A DNA stretch of 64,000 nt from Vibrio sp. LaRot3 (GTDB taxonomy: Bacteria; Pseudomonadota; Gammaproteobacteria; Enterobacterales; Vibrionaceae). The notes under the pieces were generated by a model, which did not search any database, was not told the DNA's origin, and saw only the letters and a list, made by a program, of their open reading frames with translations. The position numbers were made by a program, and so were the translations under genes. The stretch spans positions 1,178,001 through 1,242,000 of the forward strand of contig NZ_JAPPTI010000001.1 in the NCBI RefSeq assembly GCF_027587025.1, given 5' to 3'. Shown here one piece after another: positions 46,953 through 57,864 of this stretch; position 1 is the first letter of the stretch, and each line of letters starts with the position of its first letter.

Positions 46953-49829
46953 TTAGTTCATATCTCTACTGGGAGCCGGCGCAAGCACTTCTCGGTTACC
47001 GTTATGACCCGGAGCGCTCACAATTCCCTGTGCCTCTAACTGCTCGACAATGCGCGCCGCTCGGTTATAACCAATCTTGAAGCGTCGCTGTACACCTGAA
47101 ACAGAACCACGGCGAGATTGCACCACATGCTCTACCACTTGATCGAACAGTGGGTCCATATCTTCATCACCTTCTGGTTTTTCACCCGGTAACAGAGCCT
47201 CCGGCCCTTGATCGCCATTAGTAATCTCTTCGATGTAATTCGGCTTACCACGTGCCTTCCAGTTGTTTACAACCGCGTGAACGTCATCATCTGAGGCAAA
47301 TGCGCCATGAACACGTTCAGTATGGCTAGAGCCCGGAGGAAGATACAGCATATCACCCATACCAAGCAGCGATTCAGCGCCGCCTTGGTCTAGAATAGTG
47401 CGCGAGTCTGTCTTAGTTGAAACCGTAAACGCAACACGCGTCGGGATGTTTGCTTTAATTAGACCGGTAATCACGTCAACTGATGGACGCTGAGTAGCAA
47501 GAATCAAATGCACACCCGCTGCACGTGCTTTTTGCGCCAAGCGGGCAATCAATTCTTCAACTTTCTTGCCAACAACCATCATTAAGTCAGCGAATTCATC
47601 CACTACCACCACAATGTATGGCAGTTTTTCCAGTAGTGGTGGCTCTTGGTCCATGCTATCACCCGGTTGCCACAGTGGGTCATGAATCGGGTGACCGGCT
47701 TCTGCCGCCATCTTAAGCTTGTCATTAAAGCCTTTAATGTTACGTACACCAAGTGCTGACATCAGTTTGTAACGACGCTCCATCTCGCCCACACACCAAC
47801 GTAACGCATTAGATGCATCTTTCATGTCGGTAACGACTTCAGAGAGCAGATGCGGAATACCTTCATAGATGGATAGCTCCAACATTTTCGGGTCAATCAT
47901 GATGAAACGCAGATCTTCAGGAGATGCTTTATAAAGCATACTCAAGATCATGACGTTCACACCCACCGACTTACCCGAACCCGTTGTACCCGCAACTAAT
48001 ACGTGAGGCATCTTAGCGATATCAGCAATCACCGCTTCGCCCGCTATATCTTGACCAAGCACAACGGTGGTTGGTGATTTCGCATCGATAAACTTCTGGC
48101 TGCCGACAACATCTGAGAAGTAAACGGTCTGACGGCTCATATTTGGCAATTCAAGGCCAATATACGGTTTACCCGGGATAACCTCGACCACACGTACCGC
48201 CATCGCGGAGAGAGAGCGTGCCAAGTCCATTGATAAGCTTGAAATACGACTGACTTTAACACCCGGAGCAAGATCGAGTTCAAAACGCGTGATAACAGGA
48301 CCAGGGAAGATGTCTACCACCGTCGCTTGGATCTTGTAATCAGCAAGTTTCGACTCCACCAGACGAGCAATCCCTTCTAGCGCTTCACGATCAATAAAGT
48401 TTTCCCGTTTTTCTGGGTGATAGAGCAGGTCTAAAGTCGGCAATGGCTCTGTTGGAGTCGGCAAGTTTACATCTTGCTGGACTAAGAATGGGTTTTGAGA
48501 AGCGGCAACATTCGCCTGTGCTTCTGCGACTATGTTTTGGAATGCCTCAACATCCTGATCGTTATTCTCGACAGGCTGTTGCGTTTCCTGTGTAGCTTGA
48601 ACCTCTACATTAGTCGTTGTGTCATCAGCAACTAAAGGTTCTTCGACACTCTCAGGTTCAGCAACACTCATATCACCAATGACTGGTTCAACATATTCGC
48701 TTTGTTCTTCAACTTGAGTCGAGATCGTTTCTAATACCGACTCATCGATGAGCGGTTCGCTTTCAACCCATGGTAAGTCACTGGTCACTTCTACTGGTTC
48801 GCTAACCGATTCAACACTATCAACTTGTGGCGCAACTACTACTGAGTCTTGAGCATGCTCAGCAAAATCATTCGCATCAACCGCATCGGCTTCAAGCTGC
48901 TCTATCGTTGCACCTAGCTGGCGATTTCTGTCTGAATCAGGCTCTTCACCTTCATAATGATATTCCACTTGCGTTTCGGTTGGTTGAGAAACTGGCTCAG
49001 GAATGACAGGTTCAGCTTGCTGCGTTACTGCACTTTGCTCTACCTGTGCTTGAGGCATGTGAATATTATAATGGCGCTTATTCTCGTCAGTTTGAACCGG
49101 TTCCGCTGACGCAGGGGTCGCTGCCGGTTTTACTGGCTCAGGTTGAGGTATTGTGAGTTCTGGCTCAAGAATTTCATCTTTCTCACCACGAATGCGGTTC
49201 AATAAAGCGGTCACTGCTTTAATTGCTGTTGCACCTAACCAATCGACAATTGTTAGCCATGAAATACCGGTCAATAGGGTTAAACCTGCGCCCCAAAGAA
49301 ACAGCAAGACAAGCGTCGTACCCAGTACGTTCAGTGTTGGCAAAGCAAGGCTAGTCAGCACATCACCAATGACACCACCTGATGAAAAGTACCAAATGTC
49401 ATCAAAGTTAATATCCGCCAATGCACAGCTGGTTAGGATAAGAATGGCAAGCCCGAGTAGACGAGCCCCCCAGAGCATAAAATCAAGAGGCTCATCCTCG
49501 CCGCGTTTTCTAAATAACACCCACGCGGTAACCGTTAATACGAAAGGAATGGTGTAAGCCAAAGAACCAAAGGAAAAGAATAATGTGTCAGCTAACCAAG
49601 CACCTACCATGCCACCAGCATTAGAAATGTTACCGCCCCAAGCAGTTTGTGACCAAGACGGGTCAGCAGGGCTAAAAGTTAACAAAGCGACATAGAGCAA
49701 AATGGATGCAAGCACCGCGACAATCAAGGTGCACTCTTTTAGCCTCTGCGGGCCATTAAGACGGGAAGACTGAGGCTCTTCACCCGTTTTTATAATTGTT
49801 TCTACTTTATTGTTGTTCTTCTTGAACAT
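46953..49829 (-). CDS. ftsK: DNA translocase FtsK
   Basis: Septal DNA pump of 958 residues that clears and aligns chromosome termini and activates XerCD at dif. Four to five membrane helices lie in about 30-200. An acidic, Pro/Gln/Glu-rich linker covers about 220-460, much shorter than in E. coli (1329 residues overall). The RecA-like motor spans about 480-880 with Walker [10 protein letters not shown] near 613 and Walker [11 protein letters not shown] near 735. The C-terminal gamma winged helix (about 895-955, [23 protein letters not shown]) reads KOPS. ATG 49829 follows a weak ribosome site; a TTG two codons earlier is also open. Upstream of it on the same strand is lrp. Confidence 0.95.
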   Translation of the reverse strand: MFKKNNNKVETIIKTGEEPQSSRLNGPQRLKECTLIVAVLASILLYVALLTFSPADPSWSQTAWGGNISNAGGMVGAWLADTLFFSFGSLAYTIPFVLTVTAWVLFRKRGEDEPLDFMLWGARLLGLAILILTSCALADINFDDIWYFSSGGVIGDVLTSLALPTLNVLGTTLVLLFLWGAGLTLLTGISWLTIVDWLGATAIKAVTALLNRIRGEKDEILEPELTIPQPEPVKPAATPASAEPVQTDENKRHYNIHMPQAQVEQSAVTQQAEPVIPEPVSQPTETQVEYHYEGEEPDSDRNRQLGATIEQLEADAVDANDFAEHAQDSVVVAPQVDSVESVSEPVEVTSDLPWVESEPLIDESVLETISTQVEEQSEYVEPVIGDMSVAEPESVEEPLVADDTTTNVEVQATQETQQPVENNDQDVEAFQNIVAEAQANVAASQNPFLVQQDVNLPTPTEPLPTLDLLYHPEKRENFIDREALEGIARLVESKLADYKIQATVVDIFPGPVITRFELDLAPGVKVSRISSLSMDLARSLSAMAVRVVEVIPGKPYIGLELPNMSRQTVYFSDVVGSQKFIDAKSPTTVVLGQDIAGEAVIADIAKMPHVLVAGTTGSGKSVGVNVMILSMLYKASPEDLRFIMIDPKMLELSIYEGIPHLLSEVVTDMKDASNALRWCVGEMERRYKLMSALGVRNIKGFNDKLKMAAEAGHPIHDPLWQPGDSMDQEPPLLEKLPYIVVVVDEFADLMMVVGKKVEELIARLAQKARAAGVHLILATQRPSVDVITGLIKANIPTRVAFTVSTKTDSRTILDQGGAESLLGMGDMLYLPPGSSHTERVHGAFASDDDVHAVVNNWKARGKPNYIEEITNGDQGPEALLPGEKPEGDEDMDPLFDQVVEHVVQSRRGSVSGVQRRFKIGYNRAARIVEQLEAQGIVSAPGHNGNREVLAPAPSRDMN

Positions 49830-50095
49830 AACCAACTTGTCTTCTCTGGTCCTAATCTACTGGTTGAGCAATGCAGATCGGAGTTAAAAAAATAGTCCGA
49901 GCAGCGCAGGCTGCCCGGACTATAGATTTAACCATATCAAAGGTAAAAACCCAATTGTCTAACGTCAGAATATCGAAAGGGATTCCACCTCTGATACCTT
50001 TTGTTGTCTATGACAGAGCAAAGCTAGCGAAAAAGAGTCTGCGAGAAGGCAAAAATGGCTTCATCGGCAAAGTTATGCAGCTCTGCGGTCAAACA
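49830..50095 (-). other. lrp-ftsK intergenic region
   Basis: About 265 bases, minus-strand reading, between lrp and ftsK. It holds a long lrp 3' untranslated region, the hairpin terminator at 49885-49923 and the presumed ftsK promoter. An AAAGGTA / TACCTTT pair (about 49944 and 50001) can form a helix within the 3' region. A plus-strand frame runs through it but starts beside the terminator and overlaps lrp; I do not support it. Confidence 0.45.
49885..49923 (-). terminator. Terminator after lrp
   Basis: On the minus strand, arms TAGTCCG / CGGACTA with a nested GCAG/CTGC helix, followed by TTTTTTTAA. It lies about 175 bases past the lrp stop codon. Confidence 0.85.
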
Positions 50096-50590
50096 TTATC
50101 GAGTCTTAATTACCAATTGATTTGTTTGTTTGACTTCTTCCATAACCACGTATGTACGTGTGTCGTTAACCCCAGGTAGACGCAGTAGTGTGTCACCCAG
50201 AAGCTTACGATATGCACCCATATCTGATACGCGAGTTTTCAATAGGTAGTCAAAATCACCAGAAACTAGATGGCACTCTTGAATGTCATCAAGTTTTTGT
50301 ACCGCGGTGTTGAATTGTTCGAACACGTCTGGCGCACCACGATTTAACGTAATTTCAACAAATACGAGTAGTGACGCATCAAGATATTGCGGGTTCAGCA
50401 ATGCTGTGTAACCCGTAATGTAGCCCTGACGTTCTAAACGACGAACACGCTCCAAACACGGCGTCGGCGAAAGGCCCACACGCTTTGATAGTTCTACGTT
50501 TGAAATACGACCGTCTTTCTGTAATTCATTCAGAATATTTCTGTCAATACGGTCTAGATCCTTGGACGGCTTCTTATTGTTGTCTGCCAT
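50096..50590 (-). CDS. lrp: Leucine-responsive regulatory protein
   Basis: Global regulator of 164 residues. The N-terminal helix-turn-helix (about 15-65, ILNELQKDGRISNVELSKRVGLSPTPCLERVRRLERQGYI) binds DNA and the C-terminal RAM domain (about 75-160) binds leucine and mediates octamer formation. Nearly identical in pattern to E. coli Lrp. Divergent from ald, with a palindrome in the shared promoter region; Lrp-type proteins commonly control adjacent ald genes. Confidence 0.96.
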   Translation of the reverse strand: MADNNKKPSKDLDRIDRNILNELQKDGRISNVELSKRVGLSPTPCLERVRRLERQGYITGYTALLNPQYLDASLLVFVEITLNRGAPDVFEQFNTAVQKLDDIQECHLVSGDFDYLLKTRVSDMGAYRKLLGDTLLRLPGVNDTRTYVVMEEVKQTNQLVIKTR

Positions 50591-50653
50591 TTTTTATTCC
50601 ACCTTATTACTTCCTTGCAAAAAAATATACTACATCTTTTTAATATTTAGCAT

Positions 50654-50670
50654 CAAATGTTAAACATTTG
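50654..50670. promoter_or_regulatory. Palindromic operator candidate between lrp and ald
   Basis: CAAATGTT-A-AACATTTG, perfect 8-base arms around one base, in an AT-rich divergent promoter. A likely site for Lrp; not tested. Confidence 0.55.
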
Positions 50671-50746
50671 GTTCTATACTAGATATTAATTCGACAATAC
50701 TACCCTACACATAGTCAATACAACCAAAATAAAATGAGGAGTCAGG

Positions 50747-51871
50747 ATGATCATTGGCGTACCTAAGGAAATTAAAAACCACGAGTACCGCGTAGGCATG
50801 ATCCCAGCTAGCGTTCGCGAGCTAGTGTCTCAAGGCCACCAAGTTTTTGTTGAAACCCAAGCCGGCACGGGCATTGGATTCTCAGACGACGATTACGTCG
50901 CTGTAGGCGCATCCATTCTTCCTACTGCTGCTGACGTTTTTGCGAAAGCAGAAATGATTGTTAAGGTCAAAGAACCTCAAGCTGTCGAGAGAGCCATGCT
51001 CAAAGAGGGACAAATATTATTTACGTATTTGCACCTAGCACCAGATTTTCCACAAACTGATGAGCTAATCAAGAGCAAAGCTGTCTGTATAGCCTATGAG
51101 ACTGTAACAGATAATATGGGTCGCTTGCCACTACTTGCTCCAATGTCTGAAGTTGCAGGTCGTATGTCTATCCAAGCTGGCGCGCAAACTTTAGAGAAGT
51201 CTCACGGGGGTCGAGGCTTGCTATTAGGAGGCGTACCGGGGGTTGAGCCCGCTAAAGTCGTTGTTGTCGGCGGTGGTGTTGTGGGCGCAAATGCCGCTCG
51301 AATGGCTGTTGGAATGAGAGCAGATGTAACGATTCTTGATCGAAATATTGACACACTTCGCAAATTGGACGAAGAGTTCCAAGGTCGTGCAAAAGTGGTT
51401 TATTCAACAGAAGATGCTATCGAAAAGCATGTTCTTGATGCCGATCTAGTGATTGGTGCTGTTCTCATCCCGGGTGCGGCCGCACCTAAACTGGTCACTA
51501 AAGAACATATCGCTAAGATGAAACCGGGCGCAGCTGTGGTTGACGTCGCCATCGACCAAGGCGGCTGTTTTGAAACTTCTCACGCCACGACTCACGCCGA
51601 TCCAACCTACATCATTGATGACGTCGTACACTACTGTGTGGCTAACATGCCTGGTGCCGTTGCTCGAACTTCTACTTTCGCACTTAACAACGCAACACTA
51701 CCTTACATTGTGAAGCTCGCAAACAAAGGCTACAAAGCGGCTCTACTCGATGATCACGGCTTCCTTGAAGGCCTAAATGTGATTCACGGTAAAGTCACCT
51801 GTAAAGAAGTTGCTGAAAGCTTCGACCTTGAATATGTCGACCCAGCAGAAGCAATTGCGATGTTCAACTAA
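50747..51871 (+). CDS. ald: Alanine dehydrogenase
   Basis: NAD-dependent enzyme of 374 residues that interconverts L-alanine with pyruvate and ammonia. The N-terminal substrate domain ([17 protein letters not shown]) is followed by the NAD Rossmann fold with [17 protein letters not shown] near residue 170-186. Active-site Lys and His equivalents lie in KVKEPQ (near 75) and TYLHLAP (near 96). Preceded by GAGGAGTC-type ribosome site. Probably controlled by Lrp from the divergent region. Followed by a strong terminator. Confidence 0.95.
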   Translation: MIIGVPKEIKNHEYRVGMIPASVRELVSQGHQVFVETQAGTGIGFSDDDYVAVGASILPTAADVFAKAEMIVKVKEPQAVERAMLKEGQILFTYLHLAPDFPQTDELIKSKAVCIAYETVTDNMGRLPLLAPMSEVAGRMSIQAGAQTLEKSHGGRGLLLGGVPGVEPAKVVVVGGGVVGANAARMAVGMRADVTILDRNIDTLRKLDEEFQGRAKVVYSTEDAIEKHVLDADLVIGAVLIPGAAAPKLVTKEHIAKMKPGAAVVDVAIDQGGCFETSHATTHADPTYIIDDVVHYCVANMPGAVARTSTFALNNATLPYIVKLANKGYKAALLDDHGFLEGLNVIHGKVTCKEVAESFDLEYVDPAEAIAMFN

Positions 51872-51893
51872 ACTTGAACTTTGCAGAAAGATC

Positions 51894-51926
51894 AAAAAAG
51901 CGCTCATAGTATATGAGCGCTTTTTA
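51894..51926. terminator. Terminator between convergent ald and yfbV
   Basis: Arms AAAAAGCGCTCATA / TATGAGCGCTTTTT around a 3-nt loop. Confidence 0.93.
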
Positions 51927-52003
51927 TTTAAACTGTTTATTTTCAATAGCAAAACGGTATAAGGCTTGAGGACTCACTCAAACCCGTTTAAGTCACTACC
52001 CCA

Positions 52004-52456
52004 TCAAAACCAACGTTCAAACGCACTTTTATCCAACTGCTTAAATGCACGATTGAGAATCATCGCCAACTCTTTATAACGTGGCTTAGCTTTTAAAGGC
52101 TCTAATGCGAATCCTGACTCTAAGATCTTTTGGTGCAACTCGCGATACCAGCCCGCTAAAGGACGAGGTAACTCAGTATTTGCACGATTACCTAACCACC
52201 AAATACCTTGCACCGGCATACTAATCGCAAAAATCGCAATGATGACCGCTTGAGGCATAGCTTGATAGTTTCCAAACGTCATTTGTGTCAGCACACTGAT
52301 CGCTGCAATTGCAGGCATTACTTTCATACCAAAGCGTGTGGCTTTGATAATACGCAACTCCGGAAACATAGGAGCCAGCTCTTTCTTCATTGGCCAAGTA
52401 TCCATGTACTTTTGACCATCACGTAAGCTGTGAACGATACCGACTTTATTATTCAT
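52004..52456 (-). CDS. yfbV: YfbV (UPF0208) membrane protein
   Basis: Inner-membrane protein of 150 residues with two helices (about 48-66 and 70-88). The N-terminal [20 protein letters not shown] motif is typical of the UPF0208 family. In E. coli YfbV limits the long-range constraint imposed by MatP outside the Ter macrodomain; the mechanism is unknown. Divergent from ackA, as in enterobacteria. Confidence 0.92.
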   Translation of the reverse strand: MNNKVGIVHSLRDGQKYMDTWPMKKELAPMFPELRIIKATRFGMKVMPAIAAISVLTQMTFGNYQAMPQAVIIAIFAISMPVQGIWWLGNRANTELPRPLAGWYRELHQKILESGFALEPLKAKPRYKELAMILNRAFKQLDKSAFERWF

Positions 52457-52822
52457 AGCACTCTCTCACTTCCAGCACAGGGCATCAAACTAAAAAATAG
52501 TTGAAAGTTTCAACTGATAGCGTAAAAAATTGACGAAAGTTAATATTCTTTCAAATTTTTTTTGTTATATTTGTCTATTATCGCTATCCTTTGCACACCC
52601 TCAATCTCATTGTTGCTGTTATTTACAATTTAGGCAACTTTGAGAGATATCTGCAAGGATTGCACAAGTTGCTTTATTGGTAAAGCAACCTCTTTTTCAC
52701 ACGGAAATAGAAGTTTTTTTGACCAAGAATAGTACGCAGTTGATAAAAGACTCGGCTATTCTTGTGATTAATTTTTCACCCTTAACTGATTTTTTGTCAG
52801 ACGAATAAACAGGTAGTCATAC
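52457..52822. other. yfbV-ackA intergenic region
   Basis: 366 bases. Holds the yfbV promoter, an unusually long ackA leader with a terminator-like hairpin at 52668-52696 and, nearer ackA, an inverted repeat CAAGAATAG / CTATTCTTG (52724-52732 and 52756-52764). Confidence 0.6.
52612..52696 (+). promoter_or_regulatory. Candidate transcription attenuator (or sRNA end) in the ackA leader
   Basis: Four segments: 1 GTTGC (52612-52616), 2 GCAACTT (52634-52640), 3 AAGTTGC (52666-52672), 4 GCAAC (52685-52689). Segments 3-4 form the hairpin GTTGCTTTA-TTGG-TAAAGCAAC followed by CCTCTTTTT, a terminator. Segments 2-3 pair perfectly over 7 bases and would block it; 1-2 pair and would release 3. The logic resembles an attenuator. 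Confidence 0.45.
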
Positions 52823-54019
52823 ATGTCTAAGCTAGTTTTAGTTTTAAACTGTGGTAGTTCTTCTCTTAAATTTGCTGTTGTAGATGCGGAAAACGGCGAC
52901 GAGCATCTATCAGGTCTTGCAGAATGTCTGCACCTTCCTGAAGCACGTATCAAGTGGAAACTTGATGGTAAACACGAAGCTCAACTAGGTGCTGGTGCAG
53001 CTCACGTAGAAGCACTATCTTTCATGGTAGAAACTATTCTTGCTTCTAAGCCAGAGCTTAAAGCTAACCTAGGCGCTATCGGTCACCGTGTTGTACACGG
53101 TGGTGAGCAGTTCACACAATCTGCACTGATCACTGACGATGTTCTAAAGGGTATTCAAGACGCTGCTACTTTCGCACCACTTCACAACCCAGCACACCTT
53201 ATCGGTATTGAAGCTGCGAAAGTTAACTTCCCAGAGCTTAAGAATGTTGCTGTATTTGATACTGCGTTCCACCAAACTATGCCTGAAGAGTCTTTCCTAT
53301 ACGCTCTTCCATACAACCTATACAAAGAGCACGGCATCCGTCGTTACGGCATGCACGGTACTTCTCACCTGTTCATCACTCGTGAAGTTGCTAACCTACT
53401 AGACAAGCCAGTTGAAGAAGTAAACATCATCAACTGTCACCTAGGTAACGGTGCATCTGTATGTGCAATCAAGAACGGTCAATCTGTAGATACTTCTATG
53501 GGTCTAACTCCTCTTGAAGGTCTAGTAATGGGTACTCGTTGTGGTGACATCGATCCTGCGATCGTTTTCCACCTACACGACGCTCTAGGTTACTCTGTAG
53601 AGCAAATCAACAACATGCTAACTAAAGAGTCTGGTCTTGCTGGTCTAACTGAAGTGACTTCTGACTGTCGTTTCGTTGAAGACAACTACGGTGAGAAAGA
53701 AGAAGCAACTCGCGCAATGGACGTGTTCTGTCACCGTCTAGCTAAGTACGTAGCAGGTTACACAGCTTCAATGGAAGGTCGTCTAGACGCAATTACTTTC
53801 ACTGGCGGCATCGGCGAGAACTCTGGCCCAATCCGTGAGATGGTTCTTAACCGTCTAGCTATCTTCGGCATCGAAGTTGACGGCGAAGCAAACCTTAAAG
53901 CACGTTTCGGTGGTGAAGGTACTATCACTACTGCAAACAGCCGTATCCCAGCAATGGTTATCTCTACTAACGAAGAGCTAGTTATCGCTGAAGACACTGC
54001 ACGCCTAACAGGTCTTTAA
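52823..54019 (+). CDS. ackA: Acetate kinase
   Basis: Enzyme of 398 residues interconverting acetyl phosphate plus ADP with acetate plus ATP. The ASKHA-fold signatures are intact: [13 protein letters not shown] at 6-18, [10 protein letters not shown] near 173-182 (catalytic Arg and His), [12 protein letters not shown] near 211-222 and FTGGIGENS near 325. Codon use is strongly biased, fitting high expression. Forms an operon with pta 135 bases downstream. A long structured leader precedes it. Confidence 0.97.
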   Translation: MSKLVLVLNCGSSSLKFAVVDAENGDEHLSGLAECLHLPEARIKWKLDGKHEAQLGAGAAHVEALSFMVETILASKPELKANLGAIGHRVVHGGEQFTQSALITDDVLKGIQDAATFAPLHNPAHLIGIEAAKVNFPELKNVAVFDTAFHQTMPEESFLYALPYNLYKEHGIRRYGMHGTSHLFITREVANLLDKPVEEVNIINCHLGNGASVCAIKNGQSVDTSMGLTPLEGLVMGTRCGDIDPAIVFHLHDALGYSVEQINNMLTKESGLAGLTEVTSDCRFVEDNYGEKEEATRAMDVFCHRLAKYVAGYTASMEGRLDAITFTGGIGENSGPIREMVLNRLAIFGIEVDGEANLKARFGGEGTITTANSRIPAMVISTNEELVIAEDTARLTGL

Positions 54020-54154
54020 TGACTTCACTGGCTAGCCGAATGGCTAGCCAGTTTTCTTCATAAGAAGAATTATAAGGGGCTTAACTCCTATTCTTTGCCG
54101 TGCATGGAATACGTAGTTAAGCTTTGATCACAATAGCTAAAGGTACTTATACGA

Positions 54155-56299
54155 ATGTCTCGTACTATTATGCTTATCCCTACTAGCGCTGGTGTTGGTT
54201 TAACTAGCGTAAGCATGGGTGTTCTTCGCGCAATGGAGCGCAAGGGCGTTAAAGTTTCTTTCTACAAGCCAATCGCACAACCACGTCACGGTGGCGATCA
54301 GCCTGATCTGACTTCTACTATCGTTGGCGCAAACAGCGATATGAAGATCGGCGAACCTATGCAAATGTCTGTTGCTGAGAGCCTAATCGGTAACGACAAC
54401 ATGGACGAGCTGTTAGAAACTGTTGTTGAACGTTACAACCAAATCAATAGCGATGCGGACGTAACGCTTATCGAAGGTCTTGTACCTACTCGTAAGCACC
54501 CATTCGCAAACCAAGTGAACGCTGAAATTGCAGCGACACTTGGCGCTGAAATCGTAATGGTTGCAACTCCGGGTACTGACAACCCAGCACAACTTAAAGA
54601 GCGCATCGAAGTAGCATGTTCTAACTTCGGCGGCACTAAGAACAAAAACATCTCTGGCGTTATCATCAACAAACTTAACGCTCCTGTAGATGAAGCTGGC
54701 CGTACTCGCCCTGACCTATCTGAAATCTTTGACGATGCAGATAGCGCGAAGCAAAACGAAATGAAAGTGATGGAAATCTTCAACACTTCTCCTATTCGTG
54801 TACTAGGTTGTGTGCCATGGAGCATCGACCTAATCGCTACTCGCGCAGTAGACATGGCGTCACACCTTAAAGCTGACATCATCAACGAAGGTGACATCAA
54901 TACTCGTCGTATTAAGAGCATCACTTTCTGTGCACGTTCTCTGCCAAACATGATTGAGCACTTCAAACCGGGTTCTCTACTTGTTACTTCAGCAGACCGT
55001 CCAGACGTTATCGTTGCAGCAGCACTTGCCGCAATGAACGGTGTGGATATCGGTGCGCTACTTCTAACTGGCGGTTACGACATGCCAGAAGAGATCGCAT
55101 CACTATGTAAGCCAGCATTCGATACTGGCCTACCGCTATTTAAAGCACAAGGTAACACTTGGCAGACTTCTCTGAACCTTCAAAGCTTCAGCCTAGAAGT
55201 ACCTGCAGACGATAAAGAGCGTATCGAGTTCATCAACGAGCACGTTGCTGGTCACATCGACGGTAACTGGATCGAGTCTATGACTGAAGGTACTCAAAAA
55301 TCTCGTCGTCTAAGCCCTCCTGCATTCCGTTACCAACTAACTGAGTTCGCTCGTAAAGCTGGTAAGCGTATCGTTCTTCCTGAAGGTGACGAACCACGTA
55401 CAGTGAAAGCAGCAGCTATCTGTGCTGAGCGCGGCATTGCAGAATGTGTGCTTCTAGGTAACCCTGAAGAGATCAAACGCGTTGCAGCTCAACAAGGTGT
55501 TGAACTAGGCGCTGGCGTACAAATCATCGATGCTGATTCAGTACGTGAAAACTACGTAGCTCGCCTAGTTGAACTACGTGGCGCGAAAGGTATGACTGAA
55601 GTTGTTGCTCGTGAGAAACTGCAAGATTCAGTATTCCTAGGCACAATGATGCTTGAGAACGACGAAGTAGACGGCCTAGTTTCTGGTGCTGTTCACACAA
55701 CTGCGAACACTATCGTTCCTCCGTTCCAAATCATCAAGACTGCACCAAACGCATCTATCGTATCGTCAGTATTCTTCATGCTTCTGCCTGATCAAGTACT
55801 GGTTTACGGTGACTGTGCGATCAACCCAGATCCTACAGCTGAGCAACTTGCTGAAATCGCTATCCAATCTGCTGACTCTGCAGCTGCATTCGGTATCGAC
55901 CCACGTGTTGCTATGATCTCATACTCTACTGGTGAATCTGGTAAGGGTGCAGACGTAGATAAAGTACGTGAAGCTACGAAGCTTGCTCAAGAGAAACGTC
56001 CTGATCTAATCATCGACGGTCCTCTACAGTACGATGCTGCTATCATGGAAAACGTTGCCGCTTCTAAAGCGCCTAACTCTCCAGTAGCGGGTAAAGCAAC
56101 TGTATTCGTATTCCCAGACCTAAACACTGGTAACACGACTTACAAAGCGGTACAACGTTCAGCTGACCTAGTATCTATCGGTCCAATGCTACAAGGTATG
56201 CGCAAGCCAGTTAACGACCTGTCTCGTGGCGCACTAGTAGACGATATCGTATACACAATCGCTCTAACAGCAATCCAAGCTGACCAAGAGCAAAAGTAA
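54155..56299 (+). CDS. pta: Phosphate acetyltransferase
   Basis: Enzyme of 714 residues interconverting acetyl-CoA plus phosphate with acetyl phosphate plus CoA. Three parts: an N-terminal P-loop-like domain ([15 protein letters not shown] at about 7-21), a central DRTGG domain (about 220-335) and the catalytic PTA domain (about 388-710, with the [14 protein letters not shown] start and the [10 protein letters not shown] motif). The long form matches the Pta of gammaproteobacteria. Codon use is biased as in ackA. Confidence 0.97.
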   Translation: MSRTIMLIPTSAGVGLTSVSMGVLRAMERKGVKVSFYKPIAQPRHGGDQPDLTSTIVGANSDMKIGEPMQMSVAESLIGNDNMDELLETVVERYNQINSDADVTLIEGLVPTRKHPFANQVNAEIAATLGAEIVMVATPGTDNPAQLKERIEVACSNFGGTKNKNISGVIINKLNAPVDEAGRTRPDLSEIFDDADSAKQNEMKVMEIFNTSPIRVLGCVPWSIDLIATRAVDMASHLKADIINEGDINTRRIKSITFCARSLPNMIEHFKPGSLLVTSADRPDVIVAAALAAMNGVDIGALLLTGGYDMPEEIASLCKPAFDTGLPLFKAQGNTWQTSLNLQSFSLEVPADDKERIEFINEHVAGHIDGNWIESMTEGTQKSRRLSPPAFRYQLTEFARKAGKRIVLPEGDEPRTVKAAAICAERGIAECVLLGNPEEIKRVAAQQGVELGAGVQIIDADSVRENYVARLVELRGAKGMTEVVAREKLQDSVFLGTMMLENDEVDGLVSGAVHTTANTIVPPFQIIKTAPNASIVSSVFFMLLPDQVLVYGDCAINPDPTAEQLAEIAIQSADSAAAFGIDPRVAMISYSTGESGKGADVDKVREATKLAQEKRPDLIIDGPLQYDAAIMENVAASKAPNSPVAGKATVFVFPDLNTGNTTYKAVQRSADLVSIGPMLQGMRKPVNDLSRGALVDDIVYTIALTAIQADQEQK

Positions 56300-56319
56300 T
56301 TAGATAATTACTGATTGAT

Positions 56320-56347
56320 AAAGCCCTCACAATGTGAGGGCTTTTTT
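56320..56347 (+). terminator. Terminator after ackA-pta
   Basis: Arms AAGCCCTCAC / GTGAGGGCTT with a 3-nt loop and T run. Confidence 0.93.
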
Positions 56348-56426
56348 ATAACTTCCCCATATCTTTGGATTTATTGCTCTAATCTATATATCATCAACTT
56401 TTTAACAACGATGTTAATTAATTGAT

Positions 56427-57434
56427 ATGTCTAATCCTGATACCGACACTCTCGCCCCTTATCGTCAACGAGCGCTTGTTCTGCAAGTCACCAGTATCGT
56501 TTTTAGCATCATCATGATGTTTAGTGTTGTACTAAACTTTTTCTTTACTCACAATTATCCAGTTGGAGCCAGTGCATTAATCTATAGTTCCTTCTGTATA
56601 TACATCTACTTGCAAATTAAGCGCGATAACCTCAAACGTTGGTACTTCTATGGTAATGCTATTTATCTAACCATAATGATGCTAAACAGTTTGATTACGG
56701 TGCCGATAAACTCAGGTGTTATATTTGCTTTTATCTGCTTGCCTGCCATTTACTACATCTTTTTGAACTTTCGCTACGCAACGCTATTTACCGCCCTGCT
56801 GTTTATCACTATCGTTCCGATCATCTGGTTAAAGATGACTACCCACTTCACGCTAATCAATTTTACCTTGGTTTACGCGGCTATTTGGACCATCTCTCAC
56901 CTGCATGAACTAACTCGTCAGAGACAAAGTGAGCAACTGGAATATCAAGCGACTCACGACCCACTCACTGGGCTACAAAACCGATTAGCGCTAGAACGTG
57001 CCATAGAGCATTTAAAAAAATCTGGTTGCCAGTATCATTTGCTTTACATCGACATTGATCATTTTAAAAAAATCAATGATCAGTACAGCCACATTGCGGG
57101 AGATGGCGTTTTGCAACAAACCGCAGCTACACTTCAAGCCGTCTCGAGAAATAGCCAACTATACCGGATTGGTGGTGAAGAGTTCCTTTGCCTCGTCTTA
57201 GCTGAAGATTGCACTGATGTCGCTCTGCTAGCCGAGCGCGTTAGAAAAACTTTTGACGATACCCACTATCAATACCATCAAATCGATATCCACTATACCG
57301 TTAGCATAGGGGTGAGCTGCTCCTCCCCAGATACCGAGTTTGATTTAACTCTGCACCTTGCCGATAAAGCCTTGTATCGTGCCAAGAAGCTAGGCCGAAA
57401 CCAAGTTTGCTTCGATGAAGCTATAGATCAATAA
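56427..57434 (+). CDS. Membrane-bound diguanylate cyclase (GGDEF)
   Basis: Protein of 335 residues. About six N-terminal hydrophobic helices (about 18-165) serve as a membrane sensor of unknown ligand, then the GGDEF domain (about 175-335; DPLTGLQNR start) with an intact active site YRIGGEEF near residue 253. The c-di-GMP inhibitory I-site (RxxD five residues upstream) is absent; the segment is RNSQ. It should make c-di-GMP from two GTP without classic product inhibition. No EAL domain. Single gene. Confidence 0.92.
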   Translation: MSNPDTDTLAPYRQRALVLQVTSIVFSIIMMFSVVLNFFFTHNYPVGASALIYSSFCIYIYLQIKRDNLKRWYFYGNAIYLTIMMLNSLITVPINSGVIFAFICLPAIYYIFLNFRYATLFTALLFITIVPIIWLKMTTHFTLINFTLVYAAIWTISHLHELTRQRQSEQLEYQATHDPLTGLQNRLALERAIEHLKKSGCQYHLLYIDIDHFKKINDQYSHIAGDGVLQQTAATLQAVSRNSQLYRIGGEEFLCLVLAEDCTDVALLAERVRKTFDDTHYQYHQIDIHYTVSIGVSCSSPDTEFDLTLHLADKALYRAKKLGRNQVCFDEAIDQ

Positions 57435-57531
57435 AACTAAGTAAACTTTACTCTCTCTTTTCTCGTATCAATTTGGCAAATAACACCGCCGTTAACCATA
57501 ATTAAAATGTGGAAATAATAAGGCGTTCGAT

Positions 57532-57783
57532 ATGAAAAACGAATTAGACCCAACCAAAGTGTTACAAGCATACGAGTGCGTGATGAACAATGGCTCACCG
57601 ACTGAGTACGGCAAAATATATGAAGGCGTAGAAGCCTTCTCCGATTATGACGGTTACAACGTGTATCTGCGTGGCAATGGCGTAGAGTTAAAAATTGGCT
57701 TTCATAATACTTATCGTCTTGAGTACGACCAAGAGCACCTGCGCGATAGCTTTTTAAAGAAAGTCGCGACACTCGCTAAGTAA
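57532..57783 (+). CDS. DUF3081-type small protein
   Basis: Hydrophilic protein of 83 residues with no signal or membrane segment (MKNELDPTKVLQAYE; YEGVEAFSDYDGYNVYLRGNGVELKIGF). I believe it belongs to the DUF3081 family found in vibrios and relatives; function unknown. The composition, the AAGGCG-type ribosome site and the following terminator support a real gene. Own promoter likely in the 100-base gap before it. Confidence 0.75.
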   Translation: MKNELDPTKVLQAYECVMNNGSPTEYGKIYEGVEAFSDYDGYNVYLRGNGVELKIGFHNTYRLEYDQEHLRDSFLKKVATLAK

Positions 57784-57821
57784 CCTCAAGACTACCCCAA
57801 GATTTATCAGTGACTGAAAAA

Positions 57822-57848
57822 CAAAAGCCCCGATAATTCGGGGCTTTG
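57822..57848. terminator. Bidirectional terminator between DUF3081 gene and RND pump
   Basis: Arms AAAGCCCCG / CGGGGCTTT with a 6-nt loop, between convergent genes. Confidence 0.9.
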
Positions 57849-57864
57849 CTTCATATCCGTACGA

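Noticed and set aside
49871..50179. 102-residue plus-strand frame across the lrp 3' region
   Set aside because: It begins beside the lrp terminator hairpin, has only a weak ribosome site and overlaps the end of lrp in antisense.
52585..52683. Thirty-codon TTG frame in the ackA leader as a leader peptide
   Set aside because: No ribosome site precedes the TTG, and it simply reads through the hairpins; the RNA structure is the better explanation.
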